A stretch of 64,000 bases of DNA from positions 1-64,000 of the forward strand of contig CALSUB010000001.1 of NCBI GenBank assembly GCA_943789425.1, read 5' to 3'. The notes beneath the pieces were generated by a model. The model did not search any database. It saw nothing but the letters and a program-made list of their open reading frames with translations, and was not told the origin of the DNA. Made by a program: the position numbers and the translations under genes. Below are positions 1 to 9,271 of this stretch, piece by piece. This DNA comes from an uncultured Luminiphilus sp. GTDB taxonomy: Bacteria; Pseudomonadota; Gammaproteobacteria; Pseudomonadales; Halieaceae. Position 1 is the stretch's first letter; each line of letters starts with the position of its first letter.

Positions 1-1
1 C

Positions 2-739
2 AGTCGAGGGTATCGCAGTCAGGCGCGGGGTGAGGCCCGCCAGGTGACATCGAGTGACGACCCTGTATCCGTCGGTGACGAGCCGCTACTGATGAGTCGG
101 GCGCTAGCTGTTCCTGTTGTGATAGGGCGGGATCGGCGTCAGGCCCTCGATACGCTCATTCAACATAACGCGATTGATATTGTGCTGTCGGATGACGGAT
201 TACAGCACTATCAGCTACCAAGAGACCTAGAGATTGTGGTGCTCGATGGGCAGAGAGGCTTGGGTAACGGTCGACTGTTGCCAGCCGGACCACTGCGGGA
301 GCCTAGCGAGCGACTGGCGGAGGTCGACTGGATACTGGAACGCAATAGTGACGATCCGGATCGTGGTTTCGAGTATCGTGTTACGGGGGCACGCCATCTC
401 GCGTCTGGCCGCTTCGTTATGTGGTCAGATTGTTTGTCGCAGTGGAGTGATCAAACGCTCTCGGCAATGACTGCGCTGGGCCAGCCTGAACAGTTTTTTC
501 AGATGCTCGCAACGCAGGGGCTCACCGTGACAACGGTGGCTCTGCCTGACCACGGCACCATCAGCCCGCAGCACCTTGTGGGCGTTGAGGCCGAGATCGT
601 CTTGGTGACCGAGAAGGATGCGATAAAGCTCACTGGGTCGATCGATAGTAGACTGTGGGTGGTGGAAATCGAGGTGCAGCTGCCGGCCTCGTTGTTGGCA
701 GGATTACACGATAAATTACCGATGCGGGTGCAGGCCTAG
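2..739 (+). CDS. lpxK: Tetraacyldisaccharide 4'-kinase LpxK (5'-truncated by window edge)
   Basis: Phosphorylates the 4' position of the lipid A disaccharide at the inner-membrane face, a late step of lipid A synthesis. The 245 visible codons open in frame at base 2 with the family SRGY segment. They carry SSDDPVSVGDEPLL, then SDDGLQHYQLPRD and NGRLLPAGPLREP, all LpxK hallmarks. The protein is normally about 330 residues, so roughly 80 N-terminal residues with the Walker A loop lie outside the window. The stop is 7 bases before kdsB, so the two envelope genes are probably co-transcribed. The identification is secure; only the start is missing. Confidence 0.95.
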   Translation, partial: SRGYRSQARGEARQVTSSDDPVSVGDEPLLMSRALAVPVVIGRDRRQALDTLIQHNAIDIVLSDDGLQHYQLPRDLEIVVLDGQRGLGNGRLLPAGPLREPSERLAEVDWILERNSDDPDRGFEYRVTGARHLASGRFVMWSDCLSQWSDQTLSAMTALGQPEQFFQMLATQGLTVTTVALPDHGTISPQHLVGVEAEIVLVTEKDAIKLTGSIDSRLWVVEIEVQLPASLLAGLHDKLPMRVQA

Positions 740-746
740 GATCTTT

Positions 747-1481
747 ATGTTCACAGTTGTTATTCCGGCTCGATATGGCTCGACTCGACTACCGGGTAAG
801 GCTCTGCTGCGCATTAATGGCAAACCGATGATCGCGAGGGTCTGGGAGCAGGCGATGCGCGCCGGTGCAGATCGGGTGTGCATTGCAACCGACGATGCTC
901 GCATTCGTGATGAGATGGTGGGTCGCGGTGCAGAGGTCCAGATGACAAGCGCAGGACATACCTCAGGAACGGACCGGTTAGCTGAGGTCGTTCAGCAGTT
1001 ATCGCTGGCGGATGACACGATCGTTGTAAACTTACAGGGGGACGAGCCGCTGATGCCGGTCGCGAATATTCAGCGCGTGGCGGCGATGTTGTCTGAGCAA
1101 CCCAACGCTGACATGGCCACCTTGATGGAGCCACTCGCGATTGACGAGGCTGCTAAGCCCTCCGTGGTCAAAGTGGTTGCCAGCGAGACGGGGCGAGCGC
1201 TTTATTTTTCGCGTGCCGCTATTCCGAGCCGGCGCGATGACAGCGCGGTGGCTGAGGGTCGTCGTCATATTGGGCTATACGCGTATCGCGCTGAGTTTTT
1301 ACTGCGCTTTGTGAGTTGGCCCCCCGCGGCCATCGAGCTCAGTGAGTCGCTAGAGCAGCTGAGGGCCCTGGCTCATGACGCCCACATTCAGGTCGAACTG
1401 GCACCTGAGACGACCCCAATTGGGGTGGATACACAAGAAGATCTCGACGCGATTCAGCAGTTATTGACGGATGGTGAGTGA
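747..1481 (+). CDS. kdsB: 3-deoxy-manno-octulosonate cytidylyltransferase KdsB
   Basis: Activates Kdo as CMP-Kdo for attachment to lipid A in the cytoplasm. The 244-residue product has the family length. It opens with the nucleotide-binding signature IPARYGSTRLPGKAL (residues about 6-20), followed by IATDDARI, TSGTDRLAEV and NLQGDEPL, the metal/CTP-binding region. It lies 7 bases after lpxK. Its last 11 bases overlap the murB start, which indicates an lpxK-kdsB-murB transcription unit. Nothing is unusual in the reading frame. Confidence 0.97.
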   Translation: MFTVVIPARYGSTRLPGKALLRINGKPMIARVWEQAMRAGADRVCIATDDARIRDEMVGRGAEVQMTSAGHTSGTDRLAEVVQQLSLADDTIVVNLQGDEPLMPVANIQRVAAMLSEQPNADMATLMEPLAIDEAAKPSVVKVVASETGRALYFSRAAIPSRRDDSAVAEGRRHIGLYAYRAEFLLRFVSWPPAAIELSESLEQLRALAHDAHIQVELAPETTPIGVDTQEDLDAIQQLLTDGE

Positions 1482-2507
1482 CTCAGTTTTGGCAAATGGG
1501 AATCTTTCGGGACGCAATACACTTGGACTGACCGCGCACGCTGATCGCGTGGTTGCCATCACTCAGGCAAGCCAGCTCGAACAAGCACTCACTGATGCCC
1601 GACCCTTTGGGCCGATAACGGTGCTCGGGGGGGGAAGCAACGTGGTGATGCATCCTGTGCAAACTGGCACCGTGTTGCTCATGGATATTAAGGGACGCGC
1701 GCTGCGCTCGGACGATGGCGCTCAAGTGGTCTTGCGAGTTGGCGCGGGTGAAAACTGGCATGAATTGGTCCTGTGGTGCCATCATCATGGCTTACATGGA
1801 CTGGCTAACTTAGCGCTGATTCCGGGGTCGGTCGGTGCCGCGCCGATTCAGAATATTGGTGCCTACGGTGTCGAGGTTGCGCAGTGTATTCGGGCTGTCC
1901 ACGTGATCCACCGTGAGACCTTAGCGACAACAGCACTGTCACCGGAATCTTGTCAATTTCGTTATCGTGACAGCTGCTTTAAGCACGAGGAGGGGCGCAG
2001 TGGATTATTACGGCAGTGGATCTGCAACTCGATAGAAAAGCGCCGGTGTGTCTAGAGTATCCTGCCTTGAAAGAGCGATTGCAGTCGGCGGATCCCACTC
2101 ACGACGCGGTCTTGGCCGGCGTGATGTCGCTGCGGCAGGAAAAGCTCCCTGATCCTGTCGTTACCCCAAATGTGGGGAGCTTCTTTAAAAACCCGGTGCT
2201 GACTCAGGAGGAGGCCGACATGCTGCGTAGACGGGCATTGGATGTGCCGCTTTTCCCAGAGTCCGAGGGGAGAACAAAAACTTCCGCTGCGTGGCTGATT
2301 GATCAGTTAGGTTGGCGAGGAGTCGAAAAGCAGGGCGTGAAAGTGTCAGAGGCGCATGCGCTGGTGTTAGTTGGCTGCGGCGCACAAACGGCGGCGCCCT
2401 GGTTGAGCTTGGCCGCCGATATTATCGCCAGCGTCGAGGGCGCTTTCGGTCTGACCTTGGAAATGGAGCCGCGGGTGCTGGGTCGTCCTGAGGGTGTCGC
2501 GTCCTGA
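1471..2507 (+). CDS. murB: UDP-N-acetylenolpyruvoylglucosamine reductase MurB, broken by a one-base deletion
   Basis: FAD/NADPH enzyme that makes UDP-MurNAc for peptidoglycan and is essential in most bacteria. The first frame (1471 to about 1998) carries the FAD-binding loop VLGGGSNVV, PGSVGAAPIQNIGAYGVE and RYRDSCFKHE. The second (from about 2001) continues with WIITAVDLQL, then GSFFKNPV and the C-terminal catalytic region. The break is at about 1998-2000. Adding one base restores a 345-residue protein that follows the E. coli MurB spacing (FKHE, five residues, then the IxxAV strand). The stop overlaps the uvrC ATG by one base. Since both halves are well conserved and the gene is essential, I infer a sequence error rather than a pseudogene. 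Confidence 0.9.
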
Positions 2508-4333
2508 TGAGTGATTTTGATGCCGAGTCTTATCTTGCACAGTTGACCTCTCGCCCTGGGGTCTACCAAATGTATGATCGCGAGGGCGGACTGCTCTATG
2601 TTGGCAAGGCAAAAAATTTGAAAAGCCGTGTGACGAGTTACTTCCGCCCCTCAGGGTTATCGAAGAAAACGATGGCGCTGGTCGCTAAAATAGCCAATAT
2701 CGAAGTCACCGTCACCAGTACCGAGCGAGATGCGTTACTGCTAGAGCACAACCTCATTAAGCAGCATCGCCCGCCTTACAATATCCTGTTGAAAGACGAT
2801 AAGTCGTACCCTTATATCTACCTGTCTTCTGATGATCGTTGGCCGCGATTAAGTTTTCATCGCGGTGCAAAGCGGCGCAAAGGCACCTATTTTGGACCCT
2901 ATCCAAGCTCTGGTGCAGTGCGCTCGACATTGCATCTGATGCAAAAGGTGTTCAAGGTGCGTCAGTGTCGCGATAGCTACTTTCGCAATCGCTCTCGTCC
3001 CTGTTTGCAATACCAGATTGGACGCTGCTCAGGGCCCTGTGTCGGTCTGGTGTCTGATCAGGATTATCAAGAGCAGGTGGACAAGTCGACGTTATTTCTG
3101 AATGGCCAATCCCATGAATTGATGTCGCGCTTGGCAGACGAAATGGAGACGGCCGCCGCCGCTTTGGCGTACGAAGACGCAGCGGATTTGCGCGACCAAA
3201 TTGCCCAGCTACAAAATGTCCAATCCACCCAAAGTATCGAGGGCACGCGAGGTGATTTAGATTTGATGGCCGTATTCACTGAGCATGGTCATGCCTGTAT
3301 ACAAGTCCTCTTTGTTCGTGAGGCGAGGGTATTGGGAAGCCGCAGCTATTATCCCAACATCCGACTGGATGAGCCGCCCGCGGCGATATTAGAGGCCTTC
3401 TTGCCTCAGTTTTATCTATCTAGCCAGCAACAAATTCCGCAGGAAATTGTGCTCAGTGATCGGATTGATGACCAGAGTTTGTTGGAAGAGACGCTGGCCG
3501 CTGACTCTGGCCGCAAAGTGTCGATTAAGCATAGCGTCCGCGATGCTCGTGCACGCTGGTTACAGATGGCGGTACAAACGGCGCAAACGAATTTACGATC
3601 GTTTTTAGCGGGAAAACAAACGATGGCAGGCCGACTGGAGTCGTTGCGAAGAGCACTGGATCTGGAAAGCATTCCCGTGCGCATGGAGTGTTTTGATATC
3701 AGCCATAGCTCGGGTGAAGCGACCGTCGCATCCTGCGTGGTATTTGATGGCAACGGCGCGCGCAAAGCCGATTACCGTAAGTTCAATATCGAGGATATTG
3801 CCGCAGGTGATGACTATGCTGCCATGCAACAGGCGCTAGAGCGACGTTACAAGCGGTTGGCGAGAGGAGAGGGTCAACTGCCCGACATTTTATTTATCGA
3901 CGGTGGGAAAGGGCAAGTCAGTCAGGCTCGACAAGTCTTGGCGACCTACGACATCAGCAGCGTGAAAGTGATCGGTGTGGCCAAAGGAACGACTCGAAAA
4001 GCCGGTTTCGAAACGCTCATCGATGCAGATTCGGGCACGGAGATGCGCCTGCGGGGGGATCACCCCGGTTTGCACTTAATACAGCAGATTCGAGATGAGG
4101 CGCATCGCTTCGCGATCAGCGGTCACCGCAGCCGCCGTGGGAAGGCGAGGAAGCAGTCGATCCTAGAGGAGATTCCCGGCGTCGGTGCTCAGCGGCGGCG
4201 CGATCTGTTGCGCCATTTCGGCAGCGCCAAAGCCATAGAGAACGCTGGTGTTGAAGAATTGGCTAAAATTAAAGGGATCAGCGCGACCATTGCACGCACC
4301 ATTTACGAGCACCTGCATACGGTCAACGATTGA
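2507..4333 (+). CDS. uvrC: Excinuclease ABC subunit C UvrC
   Basis: Makes both incisions beside bulky DNA lesions as part of the UvrABC complex. The 608 residues match the family. A GIY-YIG nuclease domain is at about residues 15-95 (PGVYQMYDREGGLLYVGKAK). A cysteine-bearing segment follows (residues about 155-175). The UVR motif that binds UvrB is near 205-240 (LADEMETAAAALAYEDAADLR). The RNase H-like nuclease is at about 385-540 (MECFDISHSSG, DILFIDGGKGQ), and tandem helix-hairpin-helix elements close the protein (EIPGVGAQRRRDLL, IKGISATIA). It overlaps murB by one base. uvrC next to pgsA is a common gammaproteobacterial order. Confidence 0.97.
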   Translation: MSDFDAESYLAQLTSRPGVYQMYDREGGLLYVGKAKNLKSRVTSYFRPSGLSKKTMALVAKIANIEVTVTSTERDALLLEHNLIKQHRPPYNILLKDDKSYPYIYLSSDDRWPRLSFHRGAKRRKGTYFGPYPSSGAVRSTLHLMQKVFKVRQCRDSYFRNRSRPCLQYQIGRCSGPCVGLVSDQDYQEQVDKSTLFLNGQSHELMSRLADEMETAAAALAYEDAADLRDQIAQLQNVQSTQSIEGTRGDLDLMAVFTEHGHACIQVLFVREARVLGSRSYYPNIRLDEPPAAILEAFLPQFYLSSQQQIPQEIVLSDRIDDQSLLEETLAADSGRKVSIKHSVRDARARWLQMAVQTAQTNLRSFLAGKQTMAGRLESLRRALDLESIPVRMECFDISHSSGEATVASCVVFDGNGARKADYRKFNIEDIAAGDDYAAMQQALERRYKRLARGEGQLPDILFIDGGKGQVSQARQVLATYDISSVKVIGVAKGTTRKAGFETLIDADSGTEMRLRGDHPGLHLIQQIRDEAHRFAISGHRSRRGKARKQSILEEIPGVGAQRRRDLLRHFGSAKAIENAGVEELAKIKGISATIARTIYEHLHTVND

Positions 4334-4349
4334 ACCACACGAGGGCGGA

Positions 4350-4372
4350 GCACTGTGCGAGAATCACAGTGC
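4350..4372 (+). other. Perfect 8-bp stem-loop between uvrC and pgsA
   Basis: GCACTGTG and CACAGTGC form a perfect 8-bp inverted repeat around a 7-base loop, starting 17 bases after the uvrC stop. No T-run follows, so it is not a standard intrinsic terminator. The pgsA ribosome-binding site (TAGGAG, 4377-4382) begins only 5 bases downstream. It could protect the uvrC mRNA 3' end or affect pgsA translation; the function is not known. Confidence 0.55.
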
Positions 4373-4388
4373 CTAATAGGAGCAATGT

Positions 4389-4968
4389 GTGCCACTGAAT
4401 TTACCCAATTTGCTGACAGCCCTGAGAGTACTGGCGATACCGCTGATGGTCGTGTTTTATTATCTACCGCAGCCAATATCGACGGTGGGGGCAGCGTTGG
4501 TCTTCATCATTGCGAGTATCACCGATTGGCTCGATGGTTGGCTCGCGCGCAAAATGAATCAGACCTCAGAGTTTGGCGCATTTCTCGACCCTGTTGCTGA
4601 CAAGCTACTGGTGTCAGTGGCGCTAATTTTGTTACTCCACCGAATGGACAATGCCTTTATCACTCTGGCGGCCATGGTTGTGATTGGTCGCGAAATTGTG
4701 GTGAGCGCATTGCGGGAGTGGATGGCGCAAGCGGGCAATAGGGCATCGGTCGCGGTGACCTCGTTGGCGAAGCTGAAGACCGGGTTTCAAATGACGGCCA
4801 TCCCGATCTTACTGTGGTATCCCTCCGAGCCGGCGGGTGAGTATTTTCGCTTGCTTGGCCTCGTACTATTGGGCATCGCGGTGGTGCTCACGCTGTGGTC
4901 GATGGCGATTTACTTCAAGGTTTTTTTGGCCAGCCTCGAAGGCGAGGGGCCTGAAGCCAAAGGCGTAG
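4389..4968 (+). CDS. pgsA: CDP-diacylglycerol--glycerol-3-phosphate 3-phosphatidyltransferase PgsA, frameshifted near its end
   Basis: Inner-membrane enzyme making phosphatidylglycerophosphate, the precursor of phosphatidylglycerol and cardiolipin. The CDP-alcohol phosphotransferase signature is complete (DWLDGWLAR, then FGAFLDPVADK). Several hydrophobic helices follow. I chose the GTG at 4389 because TAGGAG lies 6 bases upstream and the protein then starts PLNLPNLLT, as in the family. As written, the frame runs on to 5117, through the 3' end of the convergent Lrp gene. Removing one T from the seven-T run at 4921-4927 gives a C-terminus KVFWPA and a stop at 4966-4968, giving 192 residues with no overlap. 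I therefore treat the longer frame as an indel artefact. Confidence 0.85.
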
Positions 4969-5008
4969 TCCCCGGTGCAGTCCGAAATCGATGCGGTGAC
5001 GCCATCAC

Positions 5009-5483
5009 TCAGCCTGCCGCATCACCTGCGATCGTCATCGCGGTGTCGTATTTCACTTCTTCCATCGACAGTAGCGCGGTGACTTTAAAAATTTTCACGT
5101 CGGCAATGAGGCTCTGATAAAACTGGTCGTAGGCCTTGGCGTCGGCGACTCTGACTTTGAGGATATAGTCGACATCACCCGCCAGACGATGCGCCTCCAT
5201 GACCTCAGAACGGCTGCGAACTGCGCTGAGGAACTGTTGTTGCCAAGCGGCATCGTGTTCACTGGTCTGTATCAGCACAAAGAAACAGGCGCCCAAACCC
5301 AGCGCCTCAGGGTCACACAGGGCCACCTCGTGACGAATGACGCCCTGCTGCTTCAGTTTCTTCACCCGATTCCATACCGGCGTCTTGCTAGATCCCTGTT
5401 CGTGCGGCAAGCTGCTCTAACGATAGCGTGCAGTCACGTTGTAATAACGTTAGTAAGACTTTGTCAGTGTAATCAAGCTTCAT
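5009..5483 (-). CDS. Lrp/AsnC-family transcriptional regulator, frameshifted in the HTH
   Basis: DNA-binding regulator with an N-terminal winged helix-turn-helix and a C-terminal RAM/AsnC ligand domain. The ATG at 5481-5483 opens MKLDYTDKVLLTLLQRD, and the frame breaks at about 5391-5396 after LAARTG. The other frame continues SSKTPVWNRVKKLKQQGVI, the recognition helix, then LAGDVDYILKVRV, the RAM core. Dropping one base yields a 157-residue protein of normal length. It is divergent from cysG and the sulfate-assimilation genes, across an AT-rich gap with repeated half-sites. I infer it controls those genes, with cysteine or another sulfur-related metabolite as a possible ligand. Confidence 0.88.
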
Positions 5484-5529
5484 TCGGGTTCCTTCGAAGG
5501 TAAACAAAAAAATATACTGATTTTTCTAT

Positions 5530-5597
5530 CTTATAACGAAATATTTTCCTATTAATTCGGTTATAAGACCATTATTTTAAAATATTTTCGTTATTAA
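5530..5597. promoter_or_regulatory. Phased inverted half-sites in the lrp-cysG intergenic region (candidate Lrp operator)
   Basis: The 140-bp gap is strikingly AT-rich. CTTATAAC at 5530-5537 and GTTATAAG at 5560-5567 are perfect inverse copies. The segment at 5531-5547 (TTATAACGAAATATTTT) recurs almost exactly in inverse orientation at 5579-5597. Half-sites therefore recur about every 30 bp, close to three helical turns. Lrp/AsnC proteins bind as octamers or higher oligomers that wrap phased sites, so autoregulation plus control of cysG is a natural reading. The repeats are seen; the binding is inferred. Confidence 0.5.
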
Positions 5598-5623
5598 GGC
5601 AGGCGTGGTTAGGCTGTCGCCCC

Positions 5624-7048
5624 ATGGAATTACCTACCTATTTTTGTGTCGACCCGCGGTCGTAGAGCGATTGTCGTTGGTAACGGTTTGCTTGCCGAAG
5701 CAAAATGCCGCGCTTTGTTGAAAACCACAGCGGAAGTCGTTTTGTTCTGCGAGGAGCCAACGCCTGTCATGTTGCAGTGGCACGATGAGTGCCGATTGCA
5801 GTTGCAGACGAGGGCGTGTGATAGGTCCGACTTGCAGACGGCTCGTTTGGTGTACGCCGCCAGCGAATGCGATCAGGACAATGCGCGGATTGCGCGGTTG
5901 TCTAATGAGGCGGGTGTTTGGGTCAATGTGGTCGATTGCCCTGACGTCTGTGACTTTATAACCCCGGCTATTGTCGATCGTGACCCGGTTGTGGTCGCAA
6001 TCGGGACCGAAGGCACTGCGCCGGTGTTGGCGCAGCAAATCAAGCTGGATGTTGAATCGATGCTGCCCATCCATCTGGGCGTGGTGGCGCGAGCCGCTCA
6101 GCAATTTCGTCATCGCGTCAGGCAGTTGTTACCGGGTTTGCCCCGGAGACGTTTTTGGGCTCATTTCTTCCAGCGATCCACTCAGCAGGCGGATCTGTCA
6201 CCCGCCGCCTTGGAAGCTACCCTGTCCACGTTGTTAGCGCAGCATCAACAGTGGGCGGCTCCCGAGGGCAAGGTGATATTTGTCGGTGCAGGCCCAGGCG
6301 ATCCCAGACCTCCTGACCGTCAAGGCGCGCCGGATGATACAAGAAGCCGACGTGATCGTTTATGACCGGTTAGTGGGTGACCACATTCTGGATCTTGCGA
6401 GAAAAGAAGCCAAATTTATCAATGCGGGGAAGAAAGGCTTTGGCGTATCCATGCCTCAGGCCGATATCAGCGCGCACTTGCTTCATGAGGCCTCGCAGGG
6501 TCAGGTAGTGGTGCGGTTGAAAGGGGGCGACCCTGGCATGTTTGGCCGGCTGGATGAGGAGTTGACAGCGCTGACCGCAGGCTGGGGTCACAACAGAGAT
6601 CATTCCCGGTGTCACCGCCGCCGCGGCCGCTGCCGCGACACTACAGGTGTCTCTGACCCAACGAGGCAGAAACACCCGCGTCACCTTTTTGACGGCCCAC
6701 GATGCGAAAGGGTATGCAGAGCACGATTGGCAGCAGTTGGTCGATACGGAGCAAGCACTGGCCGTCTATATGGGTCGCAAGACCGCGGCGTTTTTGCAGG
6801 GGCGGTTATTGATGCACGGTGCGAATAGGCTGACACCGGTCACCTGCATTGAAAATGTGTCCCGTCGTGATCAGCGTGCTTTTGTGAGTCATTTAGATGG
6901 GTTCGTTGGGGCACTCGACGAGCAGCGCTTCGAGGGACCTTTAATGATTTTGGTCGGGATCGCGGGCGCAGTGGGTGCCAGCGATCTGCGTCAGCCAGCC
7001 ACTTCAGGTGGCGGCGTATTGGAGCGAGCGCGACATGGCTCGTATTAA
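5624..7048 (+). CDS. cysG: Siroheme synthase CysG (dehydrogenase/ferrochelatase plus methyltransferase), three frameshifts
   Basis: Converts uroporphyrinogen III to siroheme, the cofactor of sulfite reductase. The N-terminal precorrin-2 dehydrogenase half has a Rossmann loop (VVGNGLLAEAK) and IGTEGTAPVLAQQIK. The C-terminal SUMT half has VGAGPGDP, DLLTVKARRMIQEADVIVYDRL, VVRLKGGDPGMFGR and IIPGVTAAAAAAATLQ. The frame breaks at about 5653-5655 (CCC), 6306 and 6580. Removing one base at each gives a continuous 473-residue protein. The start at ATG 5624 (MELPTYFC) matches the N-terminal length of the family. It overlaps the following DUF2849 gene by 14 bases and heads the cys operon. All three breaks are one-base insertions, probably sequencing errors. 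Confidence 0.9.
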
Positions 7049-7346
7049 GCCACCCGTTGTCATTACGGCGAACCGCCTCACCACCGGCGAAGTGGTTTTC
7101 TGGGGAAACGATCAGCAGTGGGTAAGAAAAATAGCCGACGCATTACCGTTTCACAGCATTGATGCCGCGTCCGAAACGGCTAAAACCATTGACGATGAGT
7201 TAGCGGTGTTGGGTGTCTACTTGGTCGCGATCTCGGCGACCGATGGGCCACATCAGCCCACTCATTACAGAGAGTCAATACGAGCAGCAGCGATCGCGCC
7301 TTACGTGATCGCGGGTAACGATGGAGTCACTGATGCACCGCTATAA
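7035..7346 (+). CDS. DUF2849 protein of the sulfite-reduction operon (copy 1)
   Basis: A 103-residue protein typical of DUF2849, a small family found between siroheme synthase and sulfite reductase in many proteobacteria. It shows ITANRLTTGEVVFWGNDQQWV at the N-terminus and VLGVYLVAISATDGPHQPTHYRESIR near the C-terminus, matching the family ends. ATG 7035 is preceded by GGAG (7021-7024) and overlaps cysG. No catalytic residues can be named; a role in sulfite reductase function or assembly is inferred only from constant gene neighbourhood. Confidence 0.8.
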   Translation: MARIKPPVVITANRLTTGEVVFWGNDQQWVRKIADALPFHSIDAASETAKTIDDELAVLGVYLVAISATDGPHQPTHYRESIRAAAIAPYVIAGNDGVTDAPL

Positions 7347-7593
7347 CATTTGCAATCGCCTGACCACTGGAGAGCTGCTTTACCTCAGTAAACACCAGCA
7401 ATGGGTCAGTGATGTGACCCAAGCAGTCACGCTTCATGCCCGTGGTGCGCAAGCACAACGGCGAATTGATGAGCGTGCGGACGCAGGCGATGTGCTGGGC
7501 GTGTTTATGGTGCCGCTGCAGCAGACGAGCGTTCAAACCACGACGGTGTTTTCTGTGGTGCCAAAGCGAAGCCAGCCAGCGCTGCGGTCCTGA
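7333..7593 (+). CDS. DUF2849-like protein (divergent tandem copy 2)
   Basis: 86 residues that repeat the plan of the preceding gene: YNICNRLTTGELLYLSKHQQWV aligns with TANRLTTGEVVFWGNDQQWV, and VLGVFMVPL aligns with VLGVYLVAI. The C-terminal THYRES segment of copy 1 is not conserved. I chose ATG 7333 because GGAG precedes it by 6 bases; it overlaps copy 1 by 14 bases. A tandem pair is unusual, since one DUF2849 gene is the norm at such loci. The second copy may be a diverged partner subunit or may be degenerating. Confidence 0.7.
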   Translation: MHRYNICNRLTTGELLYLSKHQQWVSDVTQAVTLHARGAQAQRRIDERADAGDVLGVFMVPLQQTSVQTTTVFSVVPKRSQPALRS

Positions 7594-7617
7594 TGTTAGC
7601 GTGGCAAGGCGAGCCTG

Positions 7618-9271
7618 ATGTACCGGTATAACGCCTTTGATGAAGCGTTTCTTGCAGGAGCGGGTGGCTCAGTATCGGGATCAGGTGGAGCGACGGCTCT
7701 CCGGCGCGTTGACGGAGGACGAGTTCAAGCCGTTACGCTTGATGAATGGCGTCTATCTCCAGCTACACGCTTATATGCTCAGAGTGGCGATACCCTACGG
7801 CACGTTATCGAGTCGGCAAATGCGGGTGTTGGCAGATATTGCAGAGCGGTGGGACCGCGGCTACGGGCATTTTACAACGCGGCAGAATATTCAGTTTAAT
7901 TGGCCACTGTTGGTCGATACACCAGACATTCTGGCGGCGCTCGCCACAGCAGACATGCACGCCATACAGACCAGTGGAAACACCATTCGTAATGTGACCA
8001 CCGATCATTTTGCTGGGGCGGCGTTAGACGAAGTGACTGATCCTCGGCCCTATGCGGAATGGATTCGTCAATGGTCTACCGATCATCCTGAGTTCCAGTT
8101 TTTGCCGCGTAAATTTAAAATTGCCATCAGCGCGGGTGCGGTCGATCGCGCCGTGATCAAAGCGCATGATATCGGCCTGAGGCTAGTGCAGTCGGGCGAT
8201 GAGATCGCCTTTGACATTTATGTGGGTGGTGGGCTTGGGCGAACTCCCGTAGTCGGCAAGCGGTTGTTTCGTGGGGTGCCGACAGCAGCGCTATTGCCTC
8301 ATCTTGAGGCCATTTTATCGGTTTATAACTTGGCTGGACGCCGCGACAATAAATACAAGGCGAGGATTAAAATTCTGCTGCAGGCGATGGGGGAGGAGTC
8401 CTTTACTGCGGCGGTAAACGACGTGTTGCCCTCTGTCACTGCTGCGTTTAGTGCCAAAGCATTAAAGCCGTTACTAGACATTATGGATCAATTTTCAGTG
8501 CCTGATTTTCCTGAACGGGATACCGAGCCGTATCTCGATCAGATTGATACGGTGCCCGCATTCCGATCCTGGGTGGAGCACAACGTCAGCCCTCATAAGC
8601 AAGAGTGCTATGCCTCGGTGACAGTCAGTTTGAAGGCGCACGGTAAAACACCGGGTGATGCCAGCGCGCAGCAGATGCGATGCCTCGCGGATATTGCTGA
8701 GCAGTACGGGTTTAATGAATTACGCGTCAGCCACGAGCAGAACATTGTGCTGCCACATGTTGCTCAGGCTGATCTGCCCGAGGTGTACCAGAGACTGTGC
8801 GCGGCTCAGCTGGCTACCGCCAATATCGGTCTGCTATCAGACCTGATTGCGTGTCCAGGTATGGATTACTGTGCGCTGGCGACGGCACGCTCAATACCTA
8901 TTGCGCAACGATTGTCTCAGCGATATCAGGCGCGCGAGCGCGCATTGGGGCCACTGAAAATAAAAATATCGGGCTGCATTAATGCCTGCGGTCACCATCA
9001 TATTGGTGACATAGGGATCTTAGGCCTAGATAAGGCGGGGGTTGAAAATTATCAATTGACCTTGGGCGGGCGCGGCGGTTTAGCGGCGAAGCTCGGCGAC
9101 AAAATGGGCCCTGGCTTTAGTGAGGACGATTTGGTGCTGGCGCTAGATCGGATGCTGGACACCTTTCTTGCCCTGCGCGTATCGTCGTCTGAAACGTTTG
9201 CGGCCGCGGTAGAAAGGGTGGGTACTGAGCCGTTTCGCGCAGCATTGTATGAGGTGAGAGATGCCGCCTAA
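7618..9271 (+). CDS. cysI: Assimilatory sulfite reductase hemoprotein CysI (nitrite/sulfite reductase family), frameshifted at the N-terminus
   Basis: Reduces sulfite to sulfide by six electrons with siroheme and a [4Fe-4S] cluster. The sequence has GHFTTRQNIQFNWP and GNTIRNVTTDHFAG (substrate and siroheme contacts). The cluster cysteines are in CPGMDYCALA and KISGCINACGHHHIGDIG. The real start is ATG 7618 (MYRYNAFDEAF), and the frame shifts by one base at about 7652, where dropping a T gives FLQERVAQYRDQ. The restored product is 550 residues, the size of the compact proteobacterial form. It lies 24 bases after the second DUF2849 gene and overlaps cysH by 11 bases. No flavoprotein CysJ is in the window, so the electron donor is encoded elsewhere. 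Confidence 0.93.

Noticed and set aside
4969-5117. Extended PgsA C-terminus overlapping the Lrp gene
   Set aside because: The extra residues match no PgsA tail and use a frame opened by an extra T at 4921-4927.
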